Positions 40,155 through 52,896 of a stretch of DNA of 64,000 nt are shown here, one piece after another; within the stretch, counting starts at the first letter, position 1, and each line of letters begins with the position of its first letter. Below the pieces are notes generated by a model. It did no database searches. It was not told where the DNA came from and saw only the letters and a program-made list of their open reading frames with translations. The stretch lies in assembly GCF_000526915.1 (NCBI RefSeq), contig NZ_JAGZ01000008.1, positions 1-64,000 of the forward strand, given 5' to 3'. The position numbers and the translations under genes are program-made. The DNA is from Mycobacterium genavense ATCC 51234 (GTDB lineage: Bacteria > Actinomycetota > Actinomycetes > Mycobacteriales > Mycobacteriaceae).

Positions 40155-41799
40155 TCACGCCCGCGTCAGGGTGACGACGATTTGCTTCTTGTCCACCTTG
40201 CCCACCGCGGTTTTGGGGAGCGACCGCATGGCCTCCAGCACGTCCGGCTTGGCGTGAACCGAGACGCCGCGACCGTCCAAGAATCCATTCAGCTCGGCCA
40301 GGGTGACCGGAGTGCCCTTGAAAACAACTGCCGCACAGATCTTTTCACCGAGGTACTGATCCGGCAGGGCGACCGCCGCCGCGTCGGCGACGGCGGGATG
40401 AGCGTGCAGGTGCTCCTCCAGGTCCGACGCCGAGACGGTCTCGCCGCCCCGATGGATGACGTCCTTGATCCGGCCGGTCACCTCGACGTAGCCGGCCCGC
40501 GGGCCGTCGGCGAAGATCCGCACCCGGTCGCCGCTGCGGTAGAAGCCGTCGGGGCTGAACGACCGGACGTTGGCGTCCTCGGCGCGGTAGTACCCGTTGA
40601 TCGTGTACGGCCCGCGCACCAGCAGCTCGCCCTCTTCGCCCGGGGCCACTTCGTCGCCGTTCTCGTCGACGACCTTCATCTCGTCGGCGGGCGACATGGG
40701 CCGGCCCTGAAGGTTGTCCACCACGTCGACGGGATCGCCGGGCCGGGTGAAATTCAGCATCCCCTCTGCCATCCCGAAGATCTGCTGCATGCCCGCGCTC
40801 AGGTTCTCGCGGATGAACCGGGCCTCGTCGGGCAGCAACCGCGATCCGCCGACCTGCACCACGCGCAGCGAGGTCGACAGCACCGGTTCCCACTCGCAGG
40901 CCTGCGCCCACAGCTTGGCGAGCGCGTTGACCAGACCGGTGACGGTGACGCGGTGCCGGTCGATCAGCGCGAAGCAGGCCTCGGGGCTGGGGTCGTCGGT
41001 GAAAATCGTGGCGGCGCCCACGGTCATCGCGCCCAGCAGACCCGGGCAGCACCACGAGGTAGGCGTCGTCGGGGGTCATCCAGTAGGCCGCGGCGCACGC
41101 CGCAGCGTTGTAGCGGTAGTCGTCGTGGGTGCGGGCGATCAGCTTGGGCAGCCCCGTGGTGCCGCCGGAAACCAGCAGCAGCGCGGGCAGGCCCGGATCC
41201 GGCGCCGCGGTCGGCCGGACCGGGCCCGCGTAGTGCCGAACGTCGGCCCAGGCCCGGAAGTCGCCGGGGTCGCCGTCGACCAGCACCCTGGTCAGCCGCG
41301 GGCGCTCCCGCACCAGCGCGGTGGCCATCTCGCGGTAGTCGAAGCCACCCGCCTGATCGGTGATCACCAGCCCGACCGCCCCGCTGACCTCGGCGAAGTG
41401 GCTCAGCTCGGCCGTGCGATGGCCGGGCAGGCACATCACCGGCACCACCCCGGCGCGCAGCATTCCGAACAGGGCCAACGCGAATTGGCAGGAGTTGGGC
41501 AGCTGGAGCAGGACCCGGTCGCCGGCGACGAAGCCGAGGGTGGTCAACCCGCCGGCGATGAGATCGGTCAGTGCGTCGAATTCGGCGAAGGTGTAGCTGG
41601 TATGCGCATCCGCGATACCGCGGCGCTGCGGCCAACGGTGCGCGGCCTCGCGCAGGATCGAATCCAGCGGCAGCCCCGCCCAATAACCGGCCCGCCGGTA
41701 GGCGTCGGCCCGATCACTCGGGAACGGGACGAATCCCGTTGCGAGGTCCACACTTTCGTCGTGTTGCAGCTCGGCATCGGGATGGAATCCGGTGCTCAT
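40155..41799 (-). pseudogene. mbtA: MbtA-like salicyl-AMP ligase, inactivated by an internal deletion
   Basis: The frame from ATG 41799 shows an aryl-acid adenylating enzyme (GFVPFPSDRADAYRRAGYW at the N-terminus; ATP loop LLLVSGGTTGLPKLIARTH). After VVLP it jumps directly to a GLLGAMTVGAATIF continuation in another frame. Comparison with the family predicts that 29 bp are missing between two TGCCC copies near 41046. They would encode the A4 motif (xAHNFPLxxPG), which contacts the aryl acid. The C-terminus, FGMAEGMLNFTRPGDP to KTAVGKVDKKQIV, is otherwise intact. Repaired length 557 aa, like MbtA. It would activate salicylate for the mbtB ArCP. Confidence 0.88.
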
Positions 41800-41843
41800 C
41801 GCGGTCGGCGCCCTTCCGGGGTAAGTTAAGTCCCAAAACCAAT

Positions 41844-41862
41844 ATAGGGTAGCCTCCGCATC
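41844..41862. promoter_or_regulatory. Possible second, weaker IdeR half-site
   Basis: ATAGGGTAGCCTCCGCATC matches the left half of the iron box (TTAGGTTAGGCT) at 9 of 12 positions, but its right half does not match. It lies one helical-turn pair upstream of the strong box. Tandem IdeR sites are usual at mycobactin promoters. Confidence 0.45.
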
Positions 41863-41863
41863 G

Positions 41864-41882
41864 TTAGGACAGCCTTCACTAA
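41864..41882. promoter_or_regulatory. IdeR (DtxR-type) iron box between mbtA and mbtB
   Basis: TTAGGACAGCCTTCACTAA agrees with TTAGGTTAGGCTAACCTAA at 13 of 19 positions, including both outer arms TTAGG and CTAA and the inner AG-CT. It ends 20 bp before the mbtB ATG and is 64 bp from the mbtA ATG. Iron-loaded IdeR should repress both arms of the divergent locus. Confidence 0.82.
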
Positions 41883-41902
41883 TTGCTGAGAGGTTTCACA
41901 CA

Positions 41903-44900
41903 ATGGGTCGCGCCGCGACGAGCGCTCTGAGCGTCCGAGAACAGGTCGCCGAATTGCTTGGCATCGCCCCCGAAGCGTTGGACCCCGAAGCCGACCTTAT
42001 TGCCTCCGGGCTCGACTCGATCCGGATGATGTCGCTGTCCGGGCGGTGGCGCCGGCAGGGCATCGACATCGGTTTCGCGTCCCTGGCCGAGAACCGACCG
42101 TTTCCGCGTGGACGCGAATGGTCTCGGCGCTGCGCCACGACGACGGCGGCGGCGAGGAGCCCGAAGCCGCGGCGCCCGGTGACGACGACGGCGAGACCTT
42201 CCCGCTGGCGCCCATCCAGCACGCATTGTGGTTGGGCCGCAACGAAGAACAGGCCCTCGGCGGCGTGGCCCCGCACCTCTACGTGGAGTTCGACGGCGCC
42301 GGGGTCGACCCGGAGCGACTGCGCGTGGCCGCGGCCGCACTCGCCCGCCGTCATCCGATGCTGCGGGTGGAGATCCTGCCCGACGGCACCCAGCGGATCA
42401 CCGACCGCACCGTGGGGGTCGAGGTGGTCGACCTCCGCGACCTCGACGCGGCCGCGGCTCAGCAGCGGCTGGAGCAGATCCGTGACGCCAAGTCACACCA
42501 GATCCTTGACGGCGAGGTGCTGGAGATCGCCCTGACGCTGCTGCCCGACGGGCGCAGCCGCCTGCACGTCGACATGGACATGTCGGCCGCCGACGCCGTC
42601 AGCTACCGCAACTTCATGGCCGACCTCGCGGTCTTCTACCGCGGCGGCGACCTGCCCGAGCTGGGCTACACCTACCGGCAGTACCGGGCCGCGCTGCCGG
42701 CCGCCACCTCGGTGTCCGAGGAGGACCGGCGGTGGTGGGCCGAACAGGTGCCGGACCTGCCCGAACCGCCGTCGCCCCCACTGGTGCCGACCTCCGAGCA
42801 GGCCAATCCGCGGCGCAACATCCGGCTCTGGCGCTACTTCGACGCCGACATCCGCGAGGCGCTGTTCGCCGCGGCGCACAAGCGCGGCATCACCCCCGCG
42901 ATGGCGATCGCCGCGTCCTACGCCGGGACGCTGGCGCGCTGGTCGACGAACTCCCGGTTCCTGCTGAACCTGCCGATGTTCGGCCGCGAACCGTTTCACC
43001 CCGACGTCGACAAGCTGGTCGGCGACTTCACCACGTCGCTGATGCTCGACGTCGACCTGACCGACGCGCCGACCGCGGCAGCCCGGGCCCGCGTCCTGCA
43101 GGAGTCGCTGCACGCCAGCGCGGCGCACTTCAGCTACTCGGGGCTGTCGATCCTGCGCGACCTGACCCGGCATCGCGGCGTGCCGACGCTGGCGCCGTTC
43201 GTGTTCACCAGCGGGCTGGGGCTCGGCGACCTGTTCGACGGCGAGGTCACCGAGCAGTTCGGCAAGTGCGTCTGGCACATCTCGCAGGGGCCGCAGGTGT
43301 TGCTGGACTCCCAGGCCACCCCGTTCGACGGCGGCCTCCTGGTCAACTGGGACGTCCGTGCCGAGGCGTTCCGGCCGGGGGTCGCCGACGCGATGTTCGC
43401 CTACCACGTCGCCGAGCTGATCCGGCTGGCCGACGACGACGCCTGGGAGGCGCCCGACCCACCGGCACTCCCGCCCGAACAGCGCGCCCTGCGCGCCCGG
43501 CTCAACGGCGTCACCATTGCGCCGAGCTCAGATGCGTTGCACGACGGCTTCTTTCGAACCGCAGCCGCCCGCCCCGACGCCCCCGCGGTGTACAGCAGCC
43601 TGGGCGATCTCACCTATGCGCAGCTGCGCGAGCAAGCCCTTGCCGTGTGTGCGACGTTGCGGGAGAACGGGATTGGCCGCGGCGACGCTGTCGCGGTGCT
43701 GGGCCCCAAGACCGCCGAGCAGATCCCGGCGCTGCTGGGCATCCACACCGCCGGCGGTGTGTACCTGCCGGTCGGCGTCGACCAGCCGGCCGCCCGCGCC
43801 GCACGCATCCTGGGCGGCGCGGGCGTGCGGGCGGCCCTGGTGTGCGGGACTCGAGGGCTCGACGGCCTGCCGGTTCCCGCGCTGACCGTGGCCGAAGCCG
43901 TCGCGCAGGGCCTGCCCGCCGCCGCCGACACCGAGCCGGCCGCCACCGATCCGGCCGATGTCGCCTACGTGCTGTTCACCTCGGGCTCCACCGGGGAGCC
44001 CAAGGGCGTCGAAGTCAGCCACGACGCCGCGATGAACACCGTCGAATTCATCAACGCCCACTTCGACATCGGCGCCGACGATCGATGCCTGGCGCTGTCC
44101 ACCCTGGAATGCGACATCTCGGTGCTGGACATCTTCGGGATGCTGCGCGCCGGCGGGTCGATCGTGGTGGTGGACGAGGAGCAGCGGCGCGATCCGGACG
44201 CCTGGGCGCGGCTGATCGAGCGGCACCGGGTCACCGTGCTGCACTGGCTGCCCGGCTGGCTCGAGATGCTGGTCGCGGTGAACTCGGGCCGGATCGCGTC
44301 GGTGCGCGTGGTGCCCACCGGCGGCGACTGGGTGCGCACCGAGATGGTGCGCGCGCTGCGTGCCCAGGCCCCGCGGGTCCGCGTGGCCGGGCTGGGCGGG
44401 GCCACCGAGACGGCCATTCACAACACGATCTGCGAACCCGGCGAGCTGCCGTCGCATTGGGCCGCGGTGCCGTTCGGCCACCCGCTGCCGAACAACAGCT
44501 GCCGCGTGGTGGCGGCCGACGGGTCCGATTGCCCGGACTGGGTTCCCGGCGAATTCTGGGTCGGCGGGCGCGGCATCGCCCGCGGCTACCGCGGCCGGCC
44601 GGATTTGACCGAAGGCAAGTTCATCGAGCACGACGGCAAAAACTGGTACCGCACAGGCGATTTGGCGCGATATCTACCCGACGGCACGTTGGAGTTCGTC
44701 GGCCGCGCCGACCACCGGGTCAAGATCAGCGGCTACCGCGTCGAGCTCGGCGAGGTCGAGGGAGCGCTGAACCGGCTGGAGTCGGTGGACGGCGCGGTGG
44801 CCGCGGTGATCCCCGTCGCCGGCGACCCCAAGCGCGAGCAATTGGCCGCGCTGGTCCGGCTCACCGACCCCGCGTTGACGCCGGCGCAGCTGACCGCCGC

Positions 44901-45396
44901 GGTGTCGGGATTCGTTCCGCCCCATATGGTTCCCGACCTGATCGTGCCAGTCGCCGAGATCCCGTACACGGTCGGCGGCAAGATCGACCGGAAGGCGGCG
45001 GGCGAGCTGCTCTCGCGCGCCGGCCAGCAGCGCGCCACGGCGACCCAGACGGACCGGCGGGCGCCGTCGACACCGCTGGAACGGGCGCTGGCCGACATCA
45101 CCGCCGGCCTGCTGCGCGTCGAGACGGTCAGCGCCGACGACAATTTCTTCGGCCTCGGTGGAGATTCGGTGCTGGCCACCCAGCTGGTCGCCCGCGTGCG
45201 CGCCTGGCTGGACACCCCCACCGTGATGGTGGCCGACATCTTCGCCGCGCGCAGTGTGTCGACGCTGGCCGCGCTGCTGGCGGCCCGCGAGCCGGGCAGC
45301 GATCGACTGGCCCAGGTGGCCGAGGTCTATCTCGAGGTGGCGGCGATGGAACAGCACGAGGTGGCCTCCGCGCTGGGCTCTGCGACCGCATCCTGA
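41903..45396 (+). pseudogene. mbtB: MbtB-like phenyloxazoline synthetase (ArCP-Cy-A-PCP), frameshifted, no thioesterase
   Basis: ATG 41903 after GAGAGG. The ArCP has GLDSIRMMSL (phosphopantetheine Ser). A 1-nt loss near 42098 (C run) in the linker shifts the frame. Then come the cyclisation domain (PLAPIQHALWLGR, HVDMDMSAADAVSYR = DxxxxDxxS), the A domain (YVLFTSGSTGEPKG, GLGGATETAIHN, YRTGDLARY) and the PCP (FFGLGGDSVLATQ), ending SALGSATAS. M. tuberculosis MbtB has a C-terminal thioesterase that is absent here. The repaired length is 1164 aa. It would join salicylate to Ser/Thr as an oxazoline. All domain motifs after the frameshift are preserved, so inactivation looks recent. Confidence 0.9.
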
Positions 45397-45505
45397 CACC
45401 GGTCCATTTCCGCAAGTTATCGGCTTGACCTGCAGTTTGTCGCGGTCAGAACCTCCTTTGACCGACCCCTTGCCCAAACTGTAGACATCCGACTACACTC
45501 GCGGT

Positions 45506-45519
45506 TAGTCAACTGACTA
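45506..45519. promoter_or_regulatory. Palindromic operator upstream of the Rv3406-type gene
   Basis: TAGTCAACTGACTA has perfect 6-bp arms around AC, 29 bp before the dioxygenase ATG. A related imperfect pair, TGTAG and CTACA, lies just upstream at 45480-45497. The form suits a TetR-type dimer. In M. tuberculosis the adjacent TetR gene Rv3405c controls Rv3406; no such gene is present next to it here. Confidence 0.6.
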
Positions 45520-45548
45520 CACCGACTTTTCGAGCAAGGATCAGGGCC

Positions 45549-46451
45549 ATGACAGACCAGATAACCGTCACCAAGCTGGGCAGCCGGATCGGCGCTCGGG
45601 TCGACGGGGTGCACCTCGGCGGCGACCTCGACCCGGTTGCCGTCGAGGAAATCCGCCGGGCGTTGCTGACTCACAAGGTCATCTTCTTCCGCGGCCAGCA
45701 CCACCTCGACGACCAGCAGCAGCTGGCGTTCGCCGGCCTGCTGGGCACGCCCGTCGGCCACCCGGCCGCCGGCGCGCTCGCGGCCCAGGGCGCGCCGATC
45801 ATCACGCCGATCAACTCCGAGTACGGCAAGGCCAACCGCTGGCACACCGACGTCACGTTCGTCGCGAACTATCCGGCGGCCTCGATTCTGCGGGCGATCA
45901 CCCTGCCCCGCTACGGCGGCTCGACGCTGTGGGCCTCGACGGTCGCGGCCTACGAGGACCTGCCCGAACCGCTGAAGTGCCTCACCGAAAACCTGTGGGC
46001 GCTGCACAGCAACCGCTACGACTACGTGACCGACGAAGCCGTCCTGTCGATGACCGACGCGCAGCGGGCGTTCCGGCAGGCGTTCGAAAAGCAGGACTTC
46101 CAGACCAAACATCCGGTGGTGCGGGTGCACCCGGAAACCGGTGAGCGCTCGCTGCTGGCGGGCGACTTCGTGCGCAGCTTCGTCAGCCTGTGCAGCGCGG
46201 AGTCGACCGCGCTGTTGGAACTGTTGCAACGTCGAATCACCAAGCCCGAGAACACAATTCGCTGGCACTGGGAGGCCGGTGACGTCGCCATCTGGGACAA
46301 CCGGGCCACCCAGCACCGGGCGATCGACGACTACGACGACCAACCCCGGCTGATGCACCGGGTCACGCTGATGGGCGACGTGCCGGTCAACGTGCACGGC
46401 GAGCGCAGCCGGGTGGTCACGGGCGCGCCGCTTCAGGCGATCGCGAGCTAA
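45549..46451 (+). CDS. Fe(II)/2-oxoglutarate-dependent alkylsulfatase (TauD/Rv3406-type)
   Basis: 300 aa TauD/TfdA dioxygenase. The iron facial triad is His99-x-Asp101 in RWHTDVTF plus the later His in [12 protein letters not shown]. The conserved [11 protein letters not shown] supplies the Arg that binds 2-oxoglutarate. It is strongly similar to M. tuberculosis Rv3406, which cleaves alkyl sulfate esters by oxidation and can inactivate some DprE1 inhibitors. It is intact although its neighbours on both sides are broken. A palindromic operator lies upstream, and its stop overlaps the convergent choD stop. Confidence 0.93.
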   Translation: MTDQITVTKLGSRIGARVDGVHLGGDLDPVAVEEIRRALLTHKVIFFRGQHHLDDQQQLAFAGLLGTPVGHPAAGALAAQGAPIITPINSEYGKANRWHTDVTFVANYPAASILRAITLPRYGGSTLWASTVAAYEDLPEPLKCLTENLWALHSNRYDYVTDEAVLSMTDAQRAFRQAFEKQDFQTKHPVVRVHPETGERSLLAGDFVRSFVSLCSAESTALLELLQRRITKPENTIRWHWEAGDVAIWDNRATQHRAIDDYDDQPRLMHRVTLMGDVPVNVHGERSRVVTGAPLQAIAS

Positions 46452-48191
46452 CCGACCGAACCGACCGGGTCGATCGGCAGCCAGCGCAGTGCGCCGGGCG
46501 CGTCGGCCGGCACCACCGGGTACTTCGGCGGGATGGGGTCCAGCCGACGGTAGCTATCGCCCTGCAGCGGCCGCAGATCGCGCTCACCCTTGTTCGGCCA
46601 CAGCGAGGCGGCCCGCTCGGCCTGCGCGGTGATCGACATCGAAGGGTTGACGCCCAGATTGGCCGAGATCGCCGCGCCGTCCACCACCAGCAGCGACGGA
46701 TAACCGTAGACGCGATGGTAGGGGTCGATGACTCCGCGCTCGGGGCTGTCGCCGATCACCGCGCCGCCCAGGAAGTGCGCGGTCAGCGGAATGTTGAACA
46801 GCTCGCCCCAGGTGCCGCCGGCGACGCCGTCGATCTTGTCCGCGATGCGGCGGGTGACCTCGTTGCCGACCGGGATCCACGACGGGTTCGGCTCGCCGTG
46901 TCCCTGCTTGCTGGAATACCAACGGATGCCCAGCTTTCCGCGCTTGGTGAACGTGGTGATCGAGTTGTCCAGGTGCTGCATGACCAGCGCGATCACCGTG
47001 CGTTCGCTCCAGCGGCTGGGGTTGAGCAGCCGCAGCATCTTGCCCGGATCCTTTCCCGCGGTGTCGAGCAGCTGCCGCCAGCGCGGCACATCGGTACCCT
47101 GGCGGGCCGGGGCCGTCGGTCATCAGCGTCTGCAACAGCCCCATGGCGTTGGAGCCCTTGCCGTAACGGACGGGTTCGATGTGGGTGTCCGGCGTCGGGT
47201 GAATCGACGACGTGATCGCCACGCCGTGCGTCAGGTCCAGATCCGGGCTGACCTCCAACCGTCCGGCGCCGACGATCGACTCCGAGTTGGTCCGGGTCAA
47301 CACGCCCAAACGTGTTGAGAGACGCGGCAATCGTCCCTTGTCGCGCATCTTGAACAGCAGGTGCTGCGTCCCCCAGGTGCCGGCGGCCAGGATCAGGTGG
47401 CTCGCGGTGTAGGTGCGTCGGCCTCGGCGCACCCAGCTGCCGGTGCGAACCGTTCCGACCTCCCACAGCCGGTCGGGGCGCTGCTGGAAATTCTTTACCG
47501 TCGTCATCGGAATGACTTGCGCCCCAGCCGATTCGGCGAGGCCTAGGTAGTGCTTGAGGAACGTGTTCTTGGCGCCGTAGCGACAGCCCGTCATGCAGCA
47601 GCCGCATTCCAGGCAGCCGGTGCGGTCGGGGCCCACGCCGCCGAAGAACGGGTCGGGCACCGTCTTTCCCGGCGTCTTGGTTCCGTCCGGTCCGAAGAAC
47701 ACCCCGACCGGGGTGGGCACGAAGGTGTCGCCACAGCCCATCTCGTCGGCGACTTCCTTGACGATGCGGTCGGCGTCGGTGAACGTCGGGTTGGTGACCA
47801 CGCCCAGCATCCGCTGCGCCTGCTCGTAGTGCGGCATCAGCTCGCTGCGCCAGTCGGTGATGTGGCGCCACTGCTGGTCGTTGAAGAACGGATCCGGCGG
47901 CACGTACAGCGTGTTGGCGTAATTCAACGACCCGCCGCCCACGCCGGCGCCGGCCAGGATCATCACGTTTTTCAGCGGGTGGATCCGCTGAATGCCGTAG
48001 CAGCCCAATCTGGGCGCCCACAGAAATTTGCGCAGGTTCCACGACGTCTTGGCGAACTCGTCGTCGGCGTAACGCCGGCCGGCCTCCAAAACGCCTACGC
48101 GGTAACCCTTGTCGGTCAACCGCAGCGCGCTGACACTGCCGCCGAACCCCGAACCGATGATCAGGACGTCATAATCTGGCTTCATCCCCAC
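46448..48191 (-). pseudogene. choD: GMC-type cholesterol oxidase homologue ChoD (Rv3409c-type), frameshifted
   Basis: The N-terminal FAD site is DVLIIGSGFGGSVSALRL, followed by AGAGVGGGSLNYANTLY and a Cys-rich segment TGCLECGCCMTGCRYG. A 1-nt loss near 47108 (run of G/C) breaks the frame after LMTDGPGP. The remaining third, RQLLDTAGKDPGKMLRLL through DGAAISANLGVNPSMSITA (the GMC C-terminal His/Asn region) to PVGSVG, is in the next frame to 46448. Repaired about 580 aa. The broken product lacks the catalytic base, so it should be inactive. Confidence 0.9.
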
Positions 48192-48259
48192 CAGTATGAA
48201 CTTACCGGCCAGTAATAAGCCAGCGGGCCGTTACCGTCGGCCGAGTGCCGCGACGGGCC

Positions 48260-51132
<2,873 letters not shown>

Positions 51133-51140
51133 CTAGGGGC

Positions 51141-51554
51141 GTGCGTGACCACCTCCCTCCGGGTTTGCCACCCGACCCTTTCGCGGACGACCCATGTGAC
51201 CCGTCGGCGGCGCTGGACGCCGTGGAGCCCGGACAGCCGCTGGATCAACAAGAGCGGATGGCGGTCGAGGCGGACCTGGCCGATCTGGCCGTATACGAAG
51301 CACTGTTGGCGCACAAGGGAATTCGCGGTCTCGTGGTATGTTGCGACGAGTGCCAGCAAGACCACTATCACGACTGGGACATGCTGCGGGCCAACCTGCT
51401 GCAACTACTGATCGACGGCACCGTCCGCCCACACGAGCCGGCCTACGACCCGGAGCCGGACGCCTACGTCACGTGGGATTACTGCCGGGGATACGCCGAC
51501 GCCTCGCTCAACGAAGCGACATCAGACGCCGACGGCTTTCACCGCCGCCACTGA
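51141..51554 (+). CDS. Conserved hypothetical DUF5319 protein (Rv3412-type)
   Basis: 137 aa, acidic. It is conserved in actinobacteria next to guaB2. A Cys/His cluster GLVVCCDECQQDHYHDWDML suggests a metal or redox site, and WDYCRGYADASLNEA follows. Divergent from guaB2, 149 bp apart. No catalytic assignment can be made. Intact. Confidence 0.85.
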   Translation: MRDHLPPGLPPDPFADDPCDPSAALDAVEPGQPLDQQERMAVEADLADLAVYEALLAHKGIRGLVVCCDECQQDHYHDWDMLRANLLQLLIDGTVRPHEPAYDPEPDAYVTWDYCRGYADASLNEATSDADGFHRRH

Positions 51555-51575
51555 GGCGACCGACCCGCCCGCCTG

Positions 51576-52244
51576 CTAGGGCGTATTGCGCGGCACCGCG
51601 CTGGGCGCCGGGGACTGCGTGGCCGGAAGGGGCGCCGGCGGGAGCGTCGCATTCGGATCCCGCGAATCGACTTTCGCGTTCAGCAGCTCGATTTCGTCCA
51701 GTAGCTCTTTGCGGCCCGCGCTGTCGTTCATCGACCGCACGGTGCTGCTGACTTCCGCCAGCTGATTCTCGGCCTGCGTCCACTGCCCCTTGTCGATCAG
51801 TTGCTGCACCTTGGCCAGATCGGCCTTGGCGGACAACATGATCTGGTTCTGGTTGACCCGCGGCTCGTCGAAGAACATCGAGTGCAGCCCGTACAGCGTC
51901 CCGCCGGGGCGGGCCTCGACGACCATGGCGCCGAAACCGCTGAGGGCGATCAACGTCGCCGCCACCGAGCCGATCGTCGCCAGGCCGCGCCGGCTCCGCC
52001 GCTGCTCCAGCATGCCGGCACGCAGCGCCCCGACGGCCTCCTCCGGCGAAACCAGCGCGCTGGCCGGCGGCCACCGCAAGTCGTCGCGCCATTCCCCCAG
52101 CAGGGTGGCCAGCGCGTCGTCGTTGGGATCGTCGACGTCGATGCGCTGACGTTGGGCGAGCGCGTCGAGCAGCAGATCGGACCGGCTCAACTCGTCGAGT
52201 CCCGGTCGGTCTGTGAAACCAGATTCAGGCCCAGATTTAGGCAT
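51576..52244 (-). CDS. rsdA: Anti-sigma-D factor RsdA
   Basis: 222 aa from the ATG at 52244, which overlaps the sigD stop by 8 bp and is preceded by a GGGGGA run, so it is translationally coupled. The cytoplasmic N-terminus (LDELSRSDLLLDALAQRQ and LATLLGEWRDDLRWPP) is the sigma-D binding part. A single membrane helix ATIGSVAATLIALSGFGAMVV and an extracytoplasmic tail rich in Pro/Ala follow. In M. tuberculosis RsdA sequesters SigD and is degraded by regulated proteolysis and ClpX. Intact. Confidence 0.92.
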   Translation of the reverse strand: MPKSGPESGFTDRPGLDELSRSDLLLDALAQRQRIDVDDPNDDALATLLGEWRDDLRWPPASALVSPEEAVGALRAGMLEQRRSRRGLATIGSVAATLIALSGFGAMVVEARPGGTLYGLHSMFFDEPRVNQNQIMLSAKADLAKVQQLIDKGQWTQAENQLAEVSSTVRSMNDSAGRKELLDEIELLNAKVDSRDPNATLPPAPLPATQSPAPSAVPRNTP

Positions 52245-52896
52245 AGTCCCCCGCCGCAACCATCTCGGATTTGAGCCGCGTCAAAGCTCGGTGCTGAGCT
52301 ACCCGGACGGCTCCTGGTGTCGCGCCGACGGCGGCGGCGGTCTCTTCGGCAGACAGGCCGACGACGACGCGAAGAATGAGGATCTCGCGCTGCTTGGCGG
52401 GCAGGATGTCGAGCAGTTCGTTCATGCGGCTGACCGAATCTGCTTCGAGGGCCCGCTGCTCGGGACCGGCCTCCGACGACCAGCGCTCGGGAATGGTGTC
52501 GGAGGGGTAGGCGAGGTCGCGGCCGGCGGCGCGATGGGCGTCGGCCACCTTGTGCGCCGCAATGCCGTACAGGAACGCCAGAAAGGGACGGCCTCGATCG
52601 CGGTAACGCGGCAGGGCTGTCAGCGTCGCCAAGCACACCTCCTGAGCCACGTCGTCGGCTGTCAGGCCACCGCGCTCGACCGTGCCGACTCGCGCCCGGC
52701 AATATCGCACCACAATCGGACGGATGGTCTCCAGCACCTCCCGTAGGGCGTTTCCATCTCCCGCCACGGCTTCGGCAACCACAGCGTCGAGACGTTCCGC
52801 TTGAATTGTCATCGACGGCGGCATCTCCAACGTTACAAACCGGACGCATCGCGGGCTAACTCTCGGAATGACAATAACGGCCGAAACGCGTTTCAC
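52237..52896 (-). CDS. sigD: ECF sigma factor SigD
   Basis: Up to 219 aa; an alternative ATG at 52812 (MTIQAERLDAVV) may be the true start. Region 2 is IRPIVVRYCRARVG through TADDVAQEVCLATLTALPRYRDRGRPFLAFLYGIAAHKV; region 4 is LPAKQREILILRVVVGLSAEETA with GAVRVAQHRALTRLKSE. It directs RNA polymerase to a stress/starvation regulon. It is held by RsdA, encoded directly downstream, and overlaps Rv3415c by 4 bp upstream. Intact. Confidence 0.94.
   Translation of the reverse strand: MKRVSAVIVIPRVSPRCVRFVTLEMPPSMTIQAERLDAVVAEAVAGDGNALREVLETIRPIVVRYCRARVGTVERGGLTADDVAQEVCLATLTALPRYRDRGRPFLAFLYGIAAHKVADAHRAAGRDLAYPSDTIPERWSSEAGPEQRALEADSVSRMNELLDILPAKQREILILRVVVGLSAEETAAAVGATPGAVRVAQHRALTRLKSEMVAAGDYA

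Noticed and set aside
51133..51432. Minus-strand frames opposite Rv3412
   Set aside because: Rv3412 is conserved in the sense direction; the antisense translation is Arg/Pro-rich only.
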